Of a stretch of DNA of 64,000 nucleotides, positions 1 to 13,553 are shown in pieces. How positions within the stretch are numbered: position 1 is the stretch's first letter; every line of letters begins with the position of its first letter. The DNA lies in contig NC_065553.1 in assembly GCF_022605725.1 (NCBI RefSeq), positions 3,224,001 to 3,288,000 on the forward strand, given 5' to 3'. This DNA comes from Anthonomus grandis grandis. Lineage: Eukaryota; Arthropoda; Insecta; Coleoptera; Curculionidae. Below the pieces are notes generated by a model. That model was not told the origin of the DNA and did not search any database. It saw nothing but the letters and a program-made list of their open reading frames with translations. The translations under genes and the position numbers were made by a program.

Positions 1-269
1 TCCAGCATGGAATTGCTAAACGGTTCGCCGGCGGATGAACCCGTGCGTGGACGCTCCGCTTCGGCCACAATGCGCCCTTCGATCTTCAAGGGAGCCATCC
101 GTTCCTCGATCTTGTCACCGCCCATGCGATCTTCGTTTTTGCAACCGGGCAGCACCGCAGGCTCTAGAATAAGCATGTTTAATCTACGTTCCGAGGGACC
201 GGACCAGTTTACCACCGAACAGAACATGCGCGCGAGCACTGTTATATTACACAATCGGAACGTTATGAG
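1..269 (+). CDS. Gene X exon (partial at window edge)
   Basis: Open in frame from base 1 (TCC AGC ATG GAA...). It ends at a strong donor, GAG|gtatgt, after 89 codons plus two bases. Locally GC-rich codons, while the downstream 700 bp is AT-rich intron. Confidence 0.6.
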
Positions 270-3200
270 GTATGTTGTTTTGTTATTTATTTATTAGGTT
301 TTTTTTAAGTATCTATAGTGGACATTTATTTATTAGAGCACTTTAATGTTTTTTTTTTTTTTTTAATTTGACATTAAAGCGATATTTTAGCGAGTAAGCG
401 TCTTACTCGGTTGCCTTACAATGTCTTAAGCGTTACGTCATCATATGGTTGCGCTCGAATGACGTCATGTCTAACAGCTGTCGGAGTCTAATGTAAATAT
501 TAGCTATACCTTTCATCTAAACTATGAAAACACCCATTTGTCTAAGTTTTCAAAACGTTTTGAGTTTAAATACTAAACTAACGAAATCCGATCTCATACA
601 TTTTAAGGATCAAATCAAGAGGAAATACAATAAACAAAAAAGTTACTGGCGTAAACATAACCTCACTTATATTTTTTTCACACAGAAATAAACACAAACT
701 AATCAAAAATTAATTAAAAAAAAATATCCGCGCAACCTCACCTTTACGTTCTTCACTGTATTTTTTGCAAATCTATTTGCTCTTTTGATAATTTATTATT
801 TCCTGCATTTTTATTTGGTTTGGGTGTCGTAACTGTTAATGTACATGAGACATTAATATTAAATAAATTAAAACTAATACTAAGAAATATAATGCTTCTA
901 CTCTAAAAAATTATCAAAAAATTGATATAAATATTTATTGTTTATTATTGTTTGTATAACTTCCCTTTGACTTTGACCTATCGAACTTATTAGCGGTATA
1001 CGCTTAAAACGCCTTATACGGTAACGTCATGACTTGATCGCTCGAATGAGATGTCTTAAAGACGCTTATAGCCGCTTACTCGCTAAAATATGGCTTAAGA
1101 TGGTTTGCCAAATCGAAAGGGTGATAATTGGATACTTTCGACATTCAAAAAATTAGTTTGCAAGATACAAGGATGATTTACTATTCATTTGCGGTAACTG
1201 TAACCGCAAAGAAAGGGGGAAGAAGGCCATAAGTACCAGTGGCGGCTCGTGGTTAGGTGAGAGATGCGTTCTGGGGCCGTATTTTTGAAACCATTCGACT
1301 TTGATTCGCATACGAAATTAGAGGATTTCGCACGAAAAATCGATATTCGTATTTTCGACCGCTTCGTATGCGAACTTTTTCGCATGCGGTGTATCGAATG
1401 GGTATATACCATTCGAATTTCAAGTTCGTGTGCGATTCTGCCACTTGTCTTGTTTTGATTTTAAACTAGCTTTGTTTTTTTGTTAATTTGTTGGTTGGTT
1501 AAGTATTTTCGTAGTGTTTTTTTATTGTTTATTGAAAAAAAAAATAGCAATAATCAAATGGCAAGATTAAACAATCTTGTGCAAAGAAACGTCGTCGATG
1601 CACTGGAAGATACTAAAACTCTGGCAGATAGAAGGAATAGGATGTACTCTTCATTTCTTGACCCATTTGAAATGTATGCAGATGCTTAATTTAATAAATT
1701 ATATAAATTAAGCAAGCCTATTACGATAGAATGATTAAGCATATTACAATGATGTGATCTTTATGTGCTCCTGAGACTGTGTAATCTATCCACTAGTTTT
1801 ATATAAGGATTGTGCAGTTTTAGCCGAAAAATTTTGGGTGAAATTGCCCGACTTTAATTCCGGGTGCTCTTCCATAAATGAAATTAGTTCTTTCTTTCGC
1901 TCACTCGACACAAAACCGCAATATTTTTTTATTTTTTGAATTCATTTAAAAAAAAGTCAATTCGCAAAAACCCAAGAAACGCCATGAAAAAACCTGAAAA
2001 TTCCCTGATGTTTTTAAACTTAAATTTTAGGTTAGGGTAAAAAATTCTTATCGTCTTCATCCCGGTTGACACGGCCTCCAATAGCACTCGACTTTGCTAC
2101 GTTGTCACTACATTTCATGTTCGCATGCGAATGAAATTTCGAATGCTGTTCAAAAATGCACTTTTTAATTCGTGTGCGAATTTTGCCGCTCGACTTTGTT
2201 CGCATTCGAGGATTCTCGCATGGTTTCGAAAATACGGCCCCTGCACATTCATCGATAAAATATAAAAGATTGCAAAAAAGGGGAAAAACGCGGAGAAATC
2301 AAAGATGTTTTTTTAAACTAGACAAAATTAAACTTTTCCTTATAGCTTTCATTAAATGGTGTTTATATAGGTATTCTTATTAAAAAAAACTAGTATTAAG
2401 TCCAGATATGTGTCTAAAAACAGCCCCTTTTTGACATTTTACCTTCCAAAAATATATCAAATAAACATAAAAAGAACATGCAACTTGCGAACTTTTGCCA
2501 ACCAAAATTTTGCCTTGTATATATACACTATCGGACAAAAGTAGAGAAACTTCTAAAAATTCTTTGATTTACGGAAACCATGTATTTAAATTAAATATTT
2601 ACTACAAATATTGTAGTTCTCAACAACTGCGTTTTTTTACCGCATTTTACATGCCTCTTATCAGTTGTTTATTTACAATAAAAGAATTCAAATATTTTCG
2701 GATGGACATAAGTAGAGAAACCTAAATATCAATCGTCCAAATTTAGTATTTAGTTCGCTTTACGTGAGTTCTGTTGATAGTTTTGCATAGTTTTTTTAAT
2801 CAACATGCCTCGCGGAAGATATTTGTCTGAAGACCTTCGTAGAAAAATAGTTGATGCACACAAGAGTGGTATACGACAAGTGGACATTAGTAAAACGCTT
2901 AATTTGCATAAGTCCGTTGTTAGCAAGACAATTTCTAATTTTAAAACACGAAATTCAACAAAAAGCATTAAAAAAAGTGGCCGCCCAAGAAAAACAACCA
3001 AACACATGGAAATGATGATAAAAAGAATTGCCCAGTCTGATCCTCACAAATCAGCAAATAAAATTTTAAGTGAATTACCTGGTGGTAATGTTAGTTCTAA
3101 GACCATACAAAGACGACTGAGGGAAGGAGGATTATTTAGTAGAAGAGCCGCTAAAAAGCCGTTTATTAGCAAGAAGAATCAGAAGGCCCGACTCAACTTT

Positions 3201-6200
3201 GCACAAAAATATTTGCATTGGACAACCAACGACTGGAAAAAAGTTCTTTTTACTGATGAAAGTAAGTTCAATTTGTTTGGGTCCGATGGAATCTCATGGG
3301 TACATCGACCACAAGGCAAAAGATTCGATCCAAGATATACACAGCCTACGGTAAAGCATGGTGGTGGCTCCTGCATGGTATGGGGTTGCTTCTCTGGGTT
3401 CGGTACAGGACCATTACACATCATTGAGGGTATCATGGATCGATTTGTGTATTTAGACATCCTACAAAATGTAATGCTACCCTTTGCTGAGGATAATTTA
3501 CCTTTGACTTGGATATTCCTACAAGATAACGACCCCAAACATAAATCAAAGGTTGTCAAAGATTGGTTTTTATCGGAAAATATTAGGGTTATGGACTTTC
3601 CTGCGCAAAGTCCCGATCTTAACCCGATTGAAAACCTCTGGGAGGAACTAGACCGGCGTGTAAGGCAACATCAGATCAGTAATAAAAATGATCTTATGAA
3701 AGTTTTACAAGATTCCTGGAATTCTATTGGAGAGGAAACCATTATGAAACTGTTGGAATCCATGCCAAATCGATGCCGCGAGGTGATTGCCAATAAGGGA
3801 TACTCTACTTACTATTAATTTTTCTAAGATAGAAATAAGAAATAACTTGTACTTTTGGAATAAAATTTAGTTTCTCTACTTTTGTCTCATAAATATTTTG
3901 TTTAATTAAATTAAATCTTAGGATTTTCTTCTACAATTTATTTTACTTTATACAAATTAAGTCTTAACAATTATTGTTGATTTTCATTATGTGTAGAACT
4001 GCATTAGTTTTGAAGTATTCAAATAAAACGCAAATTTAAAAAGTTTCTCTACTTTTGTCCGATAGTGTATATATATTTTTAAATTTATATTTATAATTAC
4101 ATCGTAACCTATAATAGTTATTTTTTTGAAGATTAAGTTTATTCTTCGATTTTTTTTGGCTGCAAATTTGTCTATAACCATCTCGTTGAAGTTTACAGTT
4201 TGCGTGACGATTTGCTTTTCCATTGAAAGCATCGATAGTGCTACCAGACGTTCTTCCACCATAGAATTACGTAAAAATGTTTTGATGCGCTTTAAAGTGG
4301 AGAAAGAACGTTCGGCTTCAGCTGTCGACATCGGAATAGTTATGAGTATTTCCAAGAGCTTTTTAGTTTCTGGAAATGAATCGGTCAAATTATTTTCTAT
4401 GAGTAATTTTAAAAAAGGTATTGCTCCTTGTATCTCCCTGCAGTCTGGTCTGGAGTAAATCACTGAAAGCTCTGTTTTTAAACGCTCCTTATCAAAATTG
4501 GGGTATGAATCGCAAGTTACTTTTAATTTTTCATCAGGAAAATAATTAATATAGCTAGCGAACTGGTCAGAATACAGCAATGAAGCAGCTAATAAATGAT
4601 TTTTAAAATGAAATCTATCCTTAGCGCAATTAATAATTATGTCACAAACTTCCAACGCAGCAATACGGTGATCGAATTGACTGTCATATTTTCTTTTTCT
4701 TTTAGGAGGTCCTACTTCACATCCAAGCAAGGATGCAATATCTTTGGCTTCATTAATAATTTCGTCAATTGAACTTCTTACTGTCGTAATGCTCTGCTCA
4801 AAAACTTTTACGTATTTTGTGGTTGATTTCTACAGGATCAATTTTTCGTTTTTGTAATTCGTTGTACAGGATATCGGTGTGTGGCATAATACGGTGAAAA
4901 AATGTTAGCCAGAAAATAAACTTTGAATCCTGTAACATTCTTCTTATTGAGGAAGCTGCGGTACATGCCATTGAGTTAATAAATGAATTTTCTATTTCTT
5001 CCATGCATTCAAGCATAGATTCCCGATGTTAACTGTTCTAATATTAAAATTCCAACGTGTTGGTGCTCCGTGGGGAATTCTTTTCCCAACAATTCTATTA
5101 AGCACAGCTACGCGCTGCGGAGAATTTTTAAAAAATAAGGGAATTTCCTGAAGATTGCCAAAAAAAACTCGAACTTGGGAGCTCTCAGATGCTGCCTTAG
5201 ACATTATTAAATTCAACTGGTGCGCATAGCAGTGTACAAAATGAGCAAATTTGTACTGATCTTTAATTCGCGCCTGAACACCAGTATTTCTGCCACTCAT
5301 TACTGCTGCTCCATCGTAGCTTTGAGCTATCAACTTATCCTTAGAATTTTCTAAAATCGGGTCTAAGACACTGCGAATATCAGCAGTCAAACTTTCTGCA
5401 TTAAAATTTTGTGGCTCCAAATAAGTTCAGAACCGTTCAACCGGATCCCCATTTTGGATATATCTAAAAATTACAACCATTTGAGATTTGGCTGACACAT
5501 CCGTTGTTTCATCTGCTATAACGGAAATATATGGAGCTGTGCGAATCTCGTCTAAAATTTTTTCGTGGCAAACTTCCAATATACAATCCAAAATGTCATT
5601 TTGAATATCTTTTGATATACCTTTAAATACACTCGAGTCTTTTAAATGTTCCGCCACTGTTTTATCAAGTTCAGCTGTAAAATATCAGACCACGAAAAAT
5701 ACCTGGGTTTTCCGATGTCAAAGTTTCATCGTTTTCATTTTAGATAACACATACCTGTTTGTTACGTTCTTGTTATATAATCGAATATTTGTCCAATAGG
5801 CACTGTCCAACTTTTCACGAATATTAACACTACCTAACAAACCTAGATTCATTACATTGTTTAAATGATTTCTTGATGATTCGTGGCGTTTAATTTTTTC
5901 ACTTAGATGCACCAGGTCAGTTACACCAACTACAGTCCAAGATTTGTCCCCACCAAATAAAAGACACGGAAAACAAAAAAGAGCATTTTTTTTATTACAT
6001 CCGCATATCCAGTTATTTCTAGCATAAATATCTGGAGTAAAAATTCTTTTATATGATTTTCCACGGCTTGAACCACACTTTTCTATTAAAATATCGGGCA
6101 ACGGCCGCTCTTCCTCTTTTAGTTTTATTTTTTCTTCGTACGTAAATTGGGAGAATTGTTTTATATTAATCAAATTATACACCACATTCATTTTTAGGGT

Positions 6201-9200
6201 ATAGAGATCAGCTGACACAGCACAACACACAACGCAAAAAAAACAATTAACAAGTAAATGCAAAACCGTCAACAGTCAGCAGAATTACTGCAACTGATTG
6301 CAGCTCCGTTCCGACTTAAAATTCGCTATCTAAACTTATGGCGAAGTGCGGTGCGGGGCGAGGAAAAGGGCTCAACGCGGAGCACAGAACTCGAATGTGG
6401 TCCAGCTAGGTTGCGTTAATGGCATTGCAACTGTAGTGATTGGCATGCCAACAGTTTTTACTTGGCCGACTGTAATAATCAGGTGTTCGTTCGGGGCGCG
6501 TTGAAGCGCGGATTGAAGGCATTGAGACCTACTATATGGCGTTCTCGGCCGAAAATATACAGTTTTATTACTTTGTTAGGTTTTAATTTTATTTTACTTA
6601 GAAAAATATTAAATAATTTCAAAAATAGTTAATCTGTATGAAAATGTTGAGGGTTCTGCAGCTCTGCAGCTCTTATGCACTAGCCGCCCCTGATAAGTAC
6701 TGTAAAAACCCCATTTCGAACTTGGTCTCGAGGCGTTTTCAGTGGCGCACACTATCAATTAAAAAAATGTTGGATATTTTACCTTTTTACTTTGTACTTA
6801 CCTGGTTTTTAAAATTTTTATCACCAAGGATAAAAGTGATTGATTTTGTACACCTATATTAATGGACTCGGGAAATTTATTCTTAACACGTTTAATTTTT
6901 TTCTTCCTAACACGATTTGAAGTAAATTTTTTAAATGTTTTTATTTTCATTATAAAACAAAAAAAAATAAACAAAACACAAGTAAAATTAAACATTACAA
7001 TCTAAGGACTTTATACATAATGAATAATATATACATATGTATATTTATAGATATAGTAATCTTGCTTAAATTTATACTAATAAACGCAAAAAAATTTTCA
7101 TTGTTTCTTAGTCAGAATCAGGATCAATGTTTTCTTCTTCCAAATCGTCTAAGTCATCACTTTCAGCATCCTCATTTATAATTAATTTTTCAGAGATATC
7201 CTCCATTATCTGGTCAGTTTTCCAATACCTATTATCATTTAACATGTCTGATGTTATTTTTCCAATGATTGGAACCGACAGACTCAATACCCTTATACTA
7301 CCGTAAGGTACCAATACCTTAACTGTGTATAGAACTCGGTAAAATAAACGTTTTTTTCAAATAACTTTATTCAAAAAACCGAAAAATAAAAAAAATTGCA
7401 TTGCCAAAATGTTATAAAATGAGTCCAATACGGTCCTCTCTAATTTAAATAAGTTGTTCAAAGTTGTCACCATTAACTTCAACACAACGATTTGCTCGAT
7501 GTAACCACTGTTCCGTAACGTCACGCAATAGAGAAATCGGTTTTCATTAATCTGGTTTCCATATGAAATTTCTACATATATCTGGTGGTATATATAGATA
7601 TTTGATATGTTTAATTTGATATGTCAAAGATCTTTACTCTCGTTTCATATACAAAAAATTCTAAATTTTTTAGGACTGAAGATATGTTTAATGAGATAAT
7701 ATCCACCACCATGTTCGTTTGGCTAACCGTCTAACCAATGTCAATGTCATTTAGAAATATGAATTGACATAATAGTATAAGTATATCTTTATGTATAATG
7801 GCCCAAGTTGATCCTCAGGGAGCAGTAAAGAAATAATAAATTTTGTTTCATTTACTATTATCAATTAAAATTATTCCTTTTCTGCTTTTTGAAGTCAAGA
7901 GGTGCGCCCTATTATATGAGATGAGTTTGCCAGCAGCACTTTTGAAATTATTTTCAATAGGTCTGGCCAGCGGGCAAAAAATCGACAACAGGTAGGTAAT
8001 AATGTGTGTAGGAATGATAGCCTATAACAATTTCGAACTGAATTAGACAGACTCGAATAATTTTAATACGATCAATTGCATTCAATCATTATTGAGTTAA
8101 AAAATTTATGTCATTCAGTATTTTAAAATGACACTATAATAATTACAAATATGCTTCTCAAGATTTATTAGGAAAACTGCAATAACATTATAAAGACAGA
8201 TCCTTAAAGTACAAAAACAAAGACGCAAAGCACTAAACAAAATACTTCGTTTGAAACTCTTTGCTTTTAATAAACATCAAGTTAAGACTAGATAGATTGA
8301 GCACAAAGTCGCAAATATTTTTCTGTGAATATTTCTTATCTATCTCCCATAGATTGTCAATGGAGTGCAGGTCCAAAGGCGTTTCGATATTCCGCTATAG
8401 AATTCGACGCTCGTCTTTATTCTAGTTAGTTGATTCGAATTAATCTAGATGTTTTCAAACTATGAAATATTTAAGGTATCGAATCCATCAATATTTTTGT
8501 GGTGCTGAAATCAAGAGTGGGATGTCATGTATGGAAAACATGCATAACGAGAGTCTTAGGAACTTCTGCTCAAAACCTCCGTATTTTTACTCAAGTTGTG
8601 TTAATATACAAATAAAGTTAGGATTATTGTTGAATTCCAAAGATTTCAACAATAATCATAAAGAATTGAAACGAGTAACTCCACAACAAGGAGACTGGTA
8701 GAACCAGAAATGGAGCCCAATTCACTTAATTTTTTTTTTAATAGCTAACCGTTTACTAAATAATATTTCTTGTAGCCTGAATCCAATGGATTATCTCCAT
8801 CAAGTGTCAAGTTAAAATTTCTTTTTCACCTTGTGGATCGAATTGAGGTTGAGGGGTCAATCTTGAATTTGAGCAACCCAAAATCTTCTAGATCTGATGG
8901 GCTTGCTTTTTTTGACTGTTTCTGCTCTGGCTGCTTGGGCATTTTCCATAAACAATTTTTGCCTTAGAGCCATTTCTCTACCTTAAGAGGATATTGTTAT
9001 TACATTGTGGGTGGTGATTTGGTTGAGCCTTGCAACTTCCGATCCATCTCTATTTTCACCCTTTCTAAAATTGTTGAAAGACCCACTAGAGAAGTATTAT
9101 GTTCTTTTTACAAGAATATAAGATACTATTTGAGAATCAGTTTGGCTTTTTACGCAGCTAAAGGAATGCAATTGGTGAAATTTGGAGAATCTTGGATAGT

Positions 9201-12200
9201 GTGTACTTTTCTTTTAAAACACGGAAGGTTTTTGATTGTATACATCATGCAGTCCTGCTTCCGCTGCTAAATAAGTATGTCTTCAGCGGTAGTTGTCCAG
9301 TCGTATTCAGAGGGTTGAGGTCTTCTAGACTTTGTCGGAAAGTAGGATCCTTGAATGTGGAATTTCACAAAGGAGATTACTGGAAGCTATTTTAATTTTA
9401 ATGTATCTGGATCTGGATTCTCTTCCTTCTACATGACCAGGTAGTTATTTGCTGACGAAATGCGACTATATTATGGCTTCGTATGGATTCCATTTCCTTG
9501 AGGACTTTCGTTGTCCAGGATATTTGAATCATATTTTAGATTAGTTTTCACAGCATCGTTGGCCGTCTCTTACATCCTCTTTTCCTCTCTATCTTGCCAA
9601 TCATTCTCTTTTAACTGGAATGTCCTTTCTGCGACAAGTACATTGTAGGGGAAACTTTCATTTGTATCCAGTCCCACACCGCAACATTTGTTTTGCCATA
9701 TTTCGTTAACACAGATTTGGCGATAAGCAACCACCTTAACTGAGGCCTTTGTCGGTTTTAAAATTTTAAATAGCCTCTTCCAACTTTTATTCTCGTCTCA
9801 AACCCCTTGTCCAACGATTTTAGGTCGGCCACAAATTTTCTTAGAAGTCAATTTAAAATTAGATCAAATAATACAAGTCAATTAGATGTGCTTATTGGTT
9901 CCGAACTCTAGTTTTTTCTATAGTCTGCCTAATGGCATGATCGTCCAGCCTTAAATCCGCTTTGTTCTTTATCAGTTCGTACAGCCTTCCAATGGTAGCA
10001 GTGACACTAAGGCCTTGGTAGTTTTTACATTCTGTTTTTGACCTCTTTTTGTGTATTGATGTGATTTTCCACTCATTGGGTGTTAACTAGTGTTGATTAG
10101 TTTCTAACGCATATAAAATCGTTATACTAGTGGTTGGATTTGGGTGGTCTTATATTTGGTAAACATGTCCATTGCATAATTAGAACTGGTGTAAATTCCT
10201 AATCGATGCTCGGCTAGGATTTGTGGATCTAATTTAAAGAATTTGTCAATGTCAAATGTCAATCAAAAATTAATGACAACACTTAAGCTGGAAAATGTAG
10301 TTGCAGTTTTCTAAATTTATGATGCTTGGTACCCGATATATATACATACATATATATATATATATATAAATATTTATTTATTTATTTATTTAAGTACAAG
10401 GCTCTCCTACAGATAGACTAAGCAATCCAATAACAGGAAAGCACAAAGTATCTTATGAATTTAAATACAAGTAAGCGCTTTGCCAAACATTACATTTTCA
10501 CCAAACCTAACAAATACACCAAGCAATATAAACCAAACTAACTTATTTAATAGTAACTCTTATAAACAATAAAGAAGCATATATACATATGAATAATGAC
10601 AATAGGGAAAAAAAGGACAATATTTATCGTTATTTACGAAATTAGGTAGAATTTTTTAAGTATCGCTTAAATGAAGCCATACTGGAGAAAAATATATCAT
10701 CATTCAAATTAGTTTCTTGAAAATTATTAAAACTACGGGCGCATCTGAACAATGGAGAGTTAGACAAATAGTTTGAAGAATATCTTGAGATGCTAAAGGT
10801 CGATCTATTACGCAAAATATAAGGATTAACGTTGATATGTAAATTTTCCAGACAGAAAGGGCAGTCTATATTAATAATTTTATAAATCAATATTAAATCA
10901 AAATTGTTTCTACGACTCTCTAAGGGCTTCATACCATAAAATTTTAAGTTATCATAGTAAGTAAAAAAATGTCTCTGTCTATTAAAGCGAAAATTTACTA
11001 TATTTACAAACTTTCGTTGAACTCTTTCAATTTGGTCAATATATTTGTGATACATCGGATTCCAAGCCACTGTCGCATATTCTATAGTAGGTTTAACGAA
11101 CGCATTATATAATAATATTAATGATGATTGATTACTAAAACCCTTTGTAATTCGAGTTATAAAACCTAGATTTTTTAGAGCTTTCTGAACAATGTTTTCT
11201 ATATGAATGTCGAAGAGCAGTCTGGAATCCAACGTCACACCTAAATCCTTAATAAACTCCACATACTTCAGGATAGTGCCCCCGAGATAGACATCACATT
11301 TGTTTTGTGTCTGAGATAGTTTTCTGCTAAAAAGTATAGAATGACATTTTTCTGGATTAATAAATAATTTATTTAAGGTACAGTACCTTTCAAAATTTGC
11401 AAGATCAGATTGCAGGGCACGAAAATCTGATACCTTCTTGATTGTTGTAAAGATTTTTAGGTCATCTGCATATGCAAGATATCTACAGGTAGAGAAACAT
11501 TGATCAATGTCATTTAAAAAAATTGAGAACAAAATCGGTCCCAAATGAGAACCTTGCGGTACTCCTGAAGTTACGGTTGTACAAGAAGACTTTACTCCAT
11601 TTACGACAACGTACTGAGAGCGATTTGTTAGATAACTTTTAATGAGTTTGAGCAGGGCCCCGTGCACACCGAAATTCTCCAACTTCACGAAAAGTGTAGG
11701 ATGATGTACCTTATCAAAAGCCTTGGAAAAGTCAGTGTACACGGCACAAGTTTCCAGACCACTATCCATACTTTCATTTATACTCTGAATAAATGGTATT
11801 AAGTTGGTTATTACCGATCTTTTTTGGAAAAAGCCATGTTGGTTAACATCAATAGCTTCTTTGACCTTAAAGAATAATTGTTTTAACAGCAAAGATTCAA
11901 AAAGTTTACCAAAGTGACTAAGTAGGGAAATAGGCCTGTAATTCCGTACATAAGTTTTTTCTCCAGATTTAAATACTGGCACAATTTGAGCTGTTTTCCA
12001 AATATTAGGAAAAATGCCGCTGGATAAAGATTGATTATCCAAAATATGCAAAGGCTCGCACAAGCTAGGACAAGACTTCAAAAAAAATGAAGGAAAACCG
12101 TCTGGACCAGGTCCCTTTTTAGGATCCATAGATATAAGTGCGGATTTAATGTCATTTATATCAATATTGTTAACTACAAAACATTCTTGACATTGACTAG

Positions 12201-13505
12201 GCTCAATTAAAGTTGGTGTATCAGAAGGTTCAAATACTCCACTAAAATACTCTTAGAAAAGAGTTCACTAATGTCAACACAATTCGAAGCTTCCTGATCA
12301 TTAAATTTCATTTTTATTGGTAAGCTTTTAGTGTTTTTTTTGTTGTGAAAAAATGACCAGAAATATTTAACGTCTTTGACAATGTTTATTTCTGTTTTAT
12401 AAATATAATCTTTGTAATCATTGCGTATATTAATCTTTACTGTTTTGCGTAAATTTGAAAAGTTGTCGTAATCAGATTGTCTTCGGTACAGTTTCCACAT
12501 TTTATGTGCCTTTTGTTTATTTTTAATTAGATAGATTGTGTGTTTGGAAAACCATAGAGGGTATTGTCCCTTATTGATCTTAATTCTAGGGAAGTGGTTA
12601 ATAACAATGTTATCTAAAACAGTATAAAAACATGCAATGTTAATATTTACATCTTTAGATAAAAATAATTTGTCCCAATGAGTAGAATTAATAATTTCAT
12701 TGATAGTGTCGTAATTGGCATTATTAAATTTTAACTTGGTATATGAATTACTAATAATGTTTTTCTCCGATATTAAATTAACATTTATATCCAAAGACAT
12801 GTGATGGCTATCTTCAGGCACAAATGGATCCATACTTTTATTTACAATAACTTTTGTAGAATTAGAAATAATAAGATCCAGAATTTTATCACGAGCATTG
12901 AAGACGTGATTAAATTGCTTTAGATTATTAAAGTAAAAAGCATCAGAAAATGCTTTGCTGCAAGGATCAGTGGCGTTGATAGGCAATAAATCCTTAACAT
13001 TCGGTTTTTGTGACCATATTAAATTAGGTAGATTAAAGTCACCCATTATTAAAAAATAACTATTAATATTAGTGCTTATAATATTTTCTAGTTTAGACAA
13101 AAAGTTTAGATAGTTATTTACTGCCGCATGAGCTGGAATATAAACAGTGCATAAAAATAATTTTCTGCCCCCCTCTATAGTAACGCTCACCCATATGTCT
13201 TCGATTATTGTGTTATAATTACACCACTTAGAGACAAGTTCCGTGTGGTATACGTCACGAATCGCCAATAAGACACCGCCACCATCACTTTTGCCACTAA
13301 TGTTAGCGTTCCTATCAAGTCTAAAAACATTATAGTTGTCAGGAAACAGCTCCGAGTCCAGAACGTTGGGATTTAACCAAGACTCGGTTATTGAGATACA
13401 GTCGTATAGACAGGTGCAGGCAGACTGATAAAAGTCTACTGTCTTTGTCCTAAGGCCTCTGGTGTTTTGGTAGTAAATAAAAAATAAAAAAAATTACATA
13501 AATAT

Positions 13506-13553
<48 letters not shown>

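Larger units (their letters stand above)
1237..6692 (-). mobile_element. hAT transposon (hAT-1), nested host of two other elements
   Basis: The ends read CAGTGGCGGCTCGTG (1237-1251) and, on the other strand, CAGGGGCGGCTAGTG (6692-6678), 13 of 15 identical. Perfect 8-bp target duplications ATAAGTAC flank it (1229-1236 and 6693-6700), the hallmark of hAT insertion. Inside are a Harbinger-like MITE (1274-2240) and a Tc1 element (2526-4067); without them hAT-1 is about 2.9 kb, normal for the superfamily. Its broken transposase is on the minus strand at 4090-6272. The element lies in intron 1 of gene X. Confidence 0.9.
10369..13501 (-). mobile_element. 5'-truncated CR1-like LINE (LINE-A) inserted in a TA microsatellite
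   Basis: The minus-strand element starts in the endonuclease domain (YYQNTRGLRTK at about 13475) and ends in a (TAAA)n tail at 10369-10394. Flanking sequence is duplicated: ATATATACATACATATATAT begins at 10338 and again at 13502, a target duplication of about 30 bp that includes part of the (TA)n run. ORF1 and the 5' UTR are absent, as usual for LINE copies truncated on insertion. One frameshift separates endonuclease and RT frames. The terminal sequence resembles that of LINE-F (53270-56250): both end with (A)GGCTTGTA or GCCTTGTA before (TAAA)n. Confidence 0.85.

Noticed and set aside
7..297. ATG at 7 as the true start of a 96-codon gene
   Set aside because: The frame is open upstream to base 1 and a strong donor interrupts it at 269/270. 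It is better read as an internal exon; the codons after 269 are intron.
3179..3559. 126-codon minus-strand ORF
   Set aside because: Antisense shadow of the Tc1 transposase.
7108..7314. Minus-strand ORF with an acidic C-terminus
   Set aside because: Looks coding-like in composition, but there is no recognisable domain and no good splice or promoter context. Left as unassigned intron.
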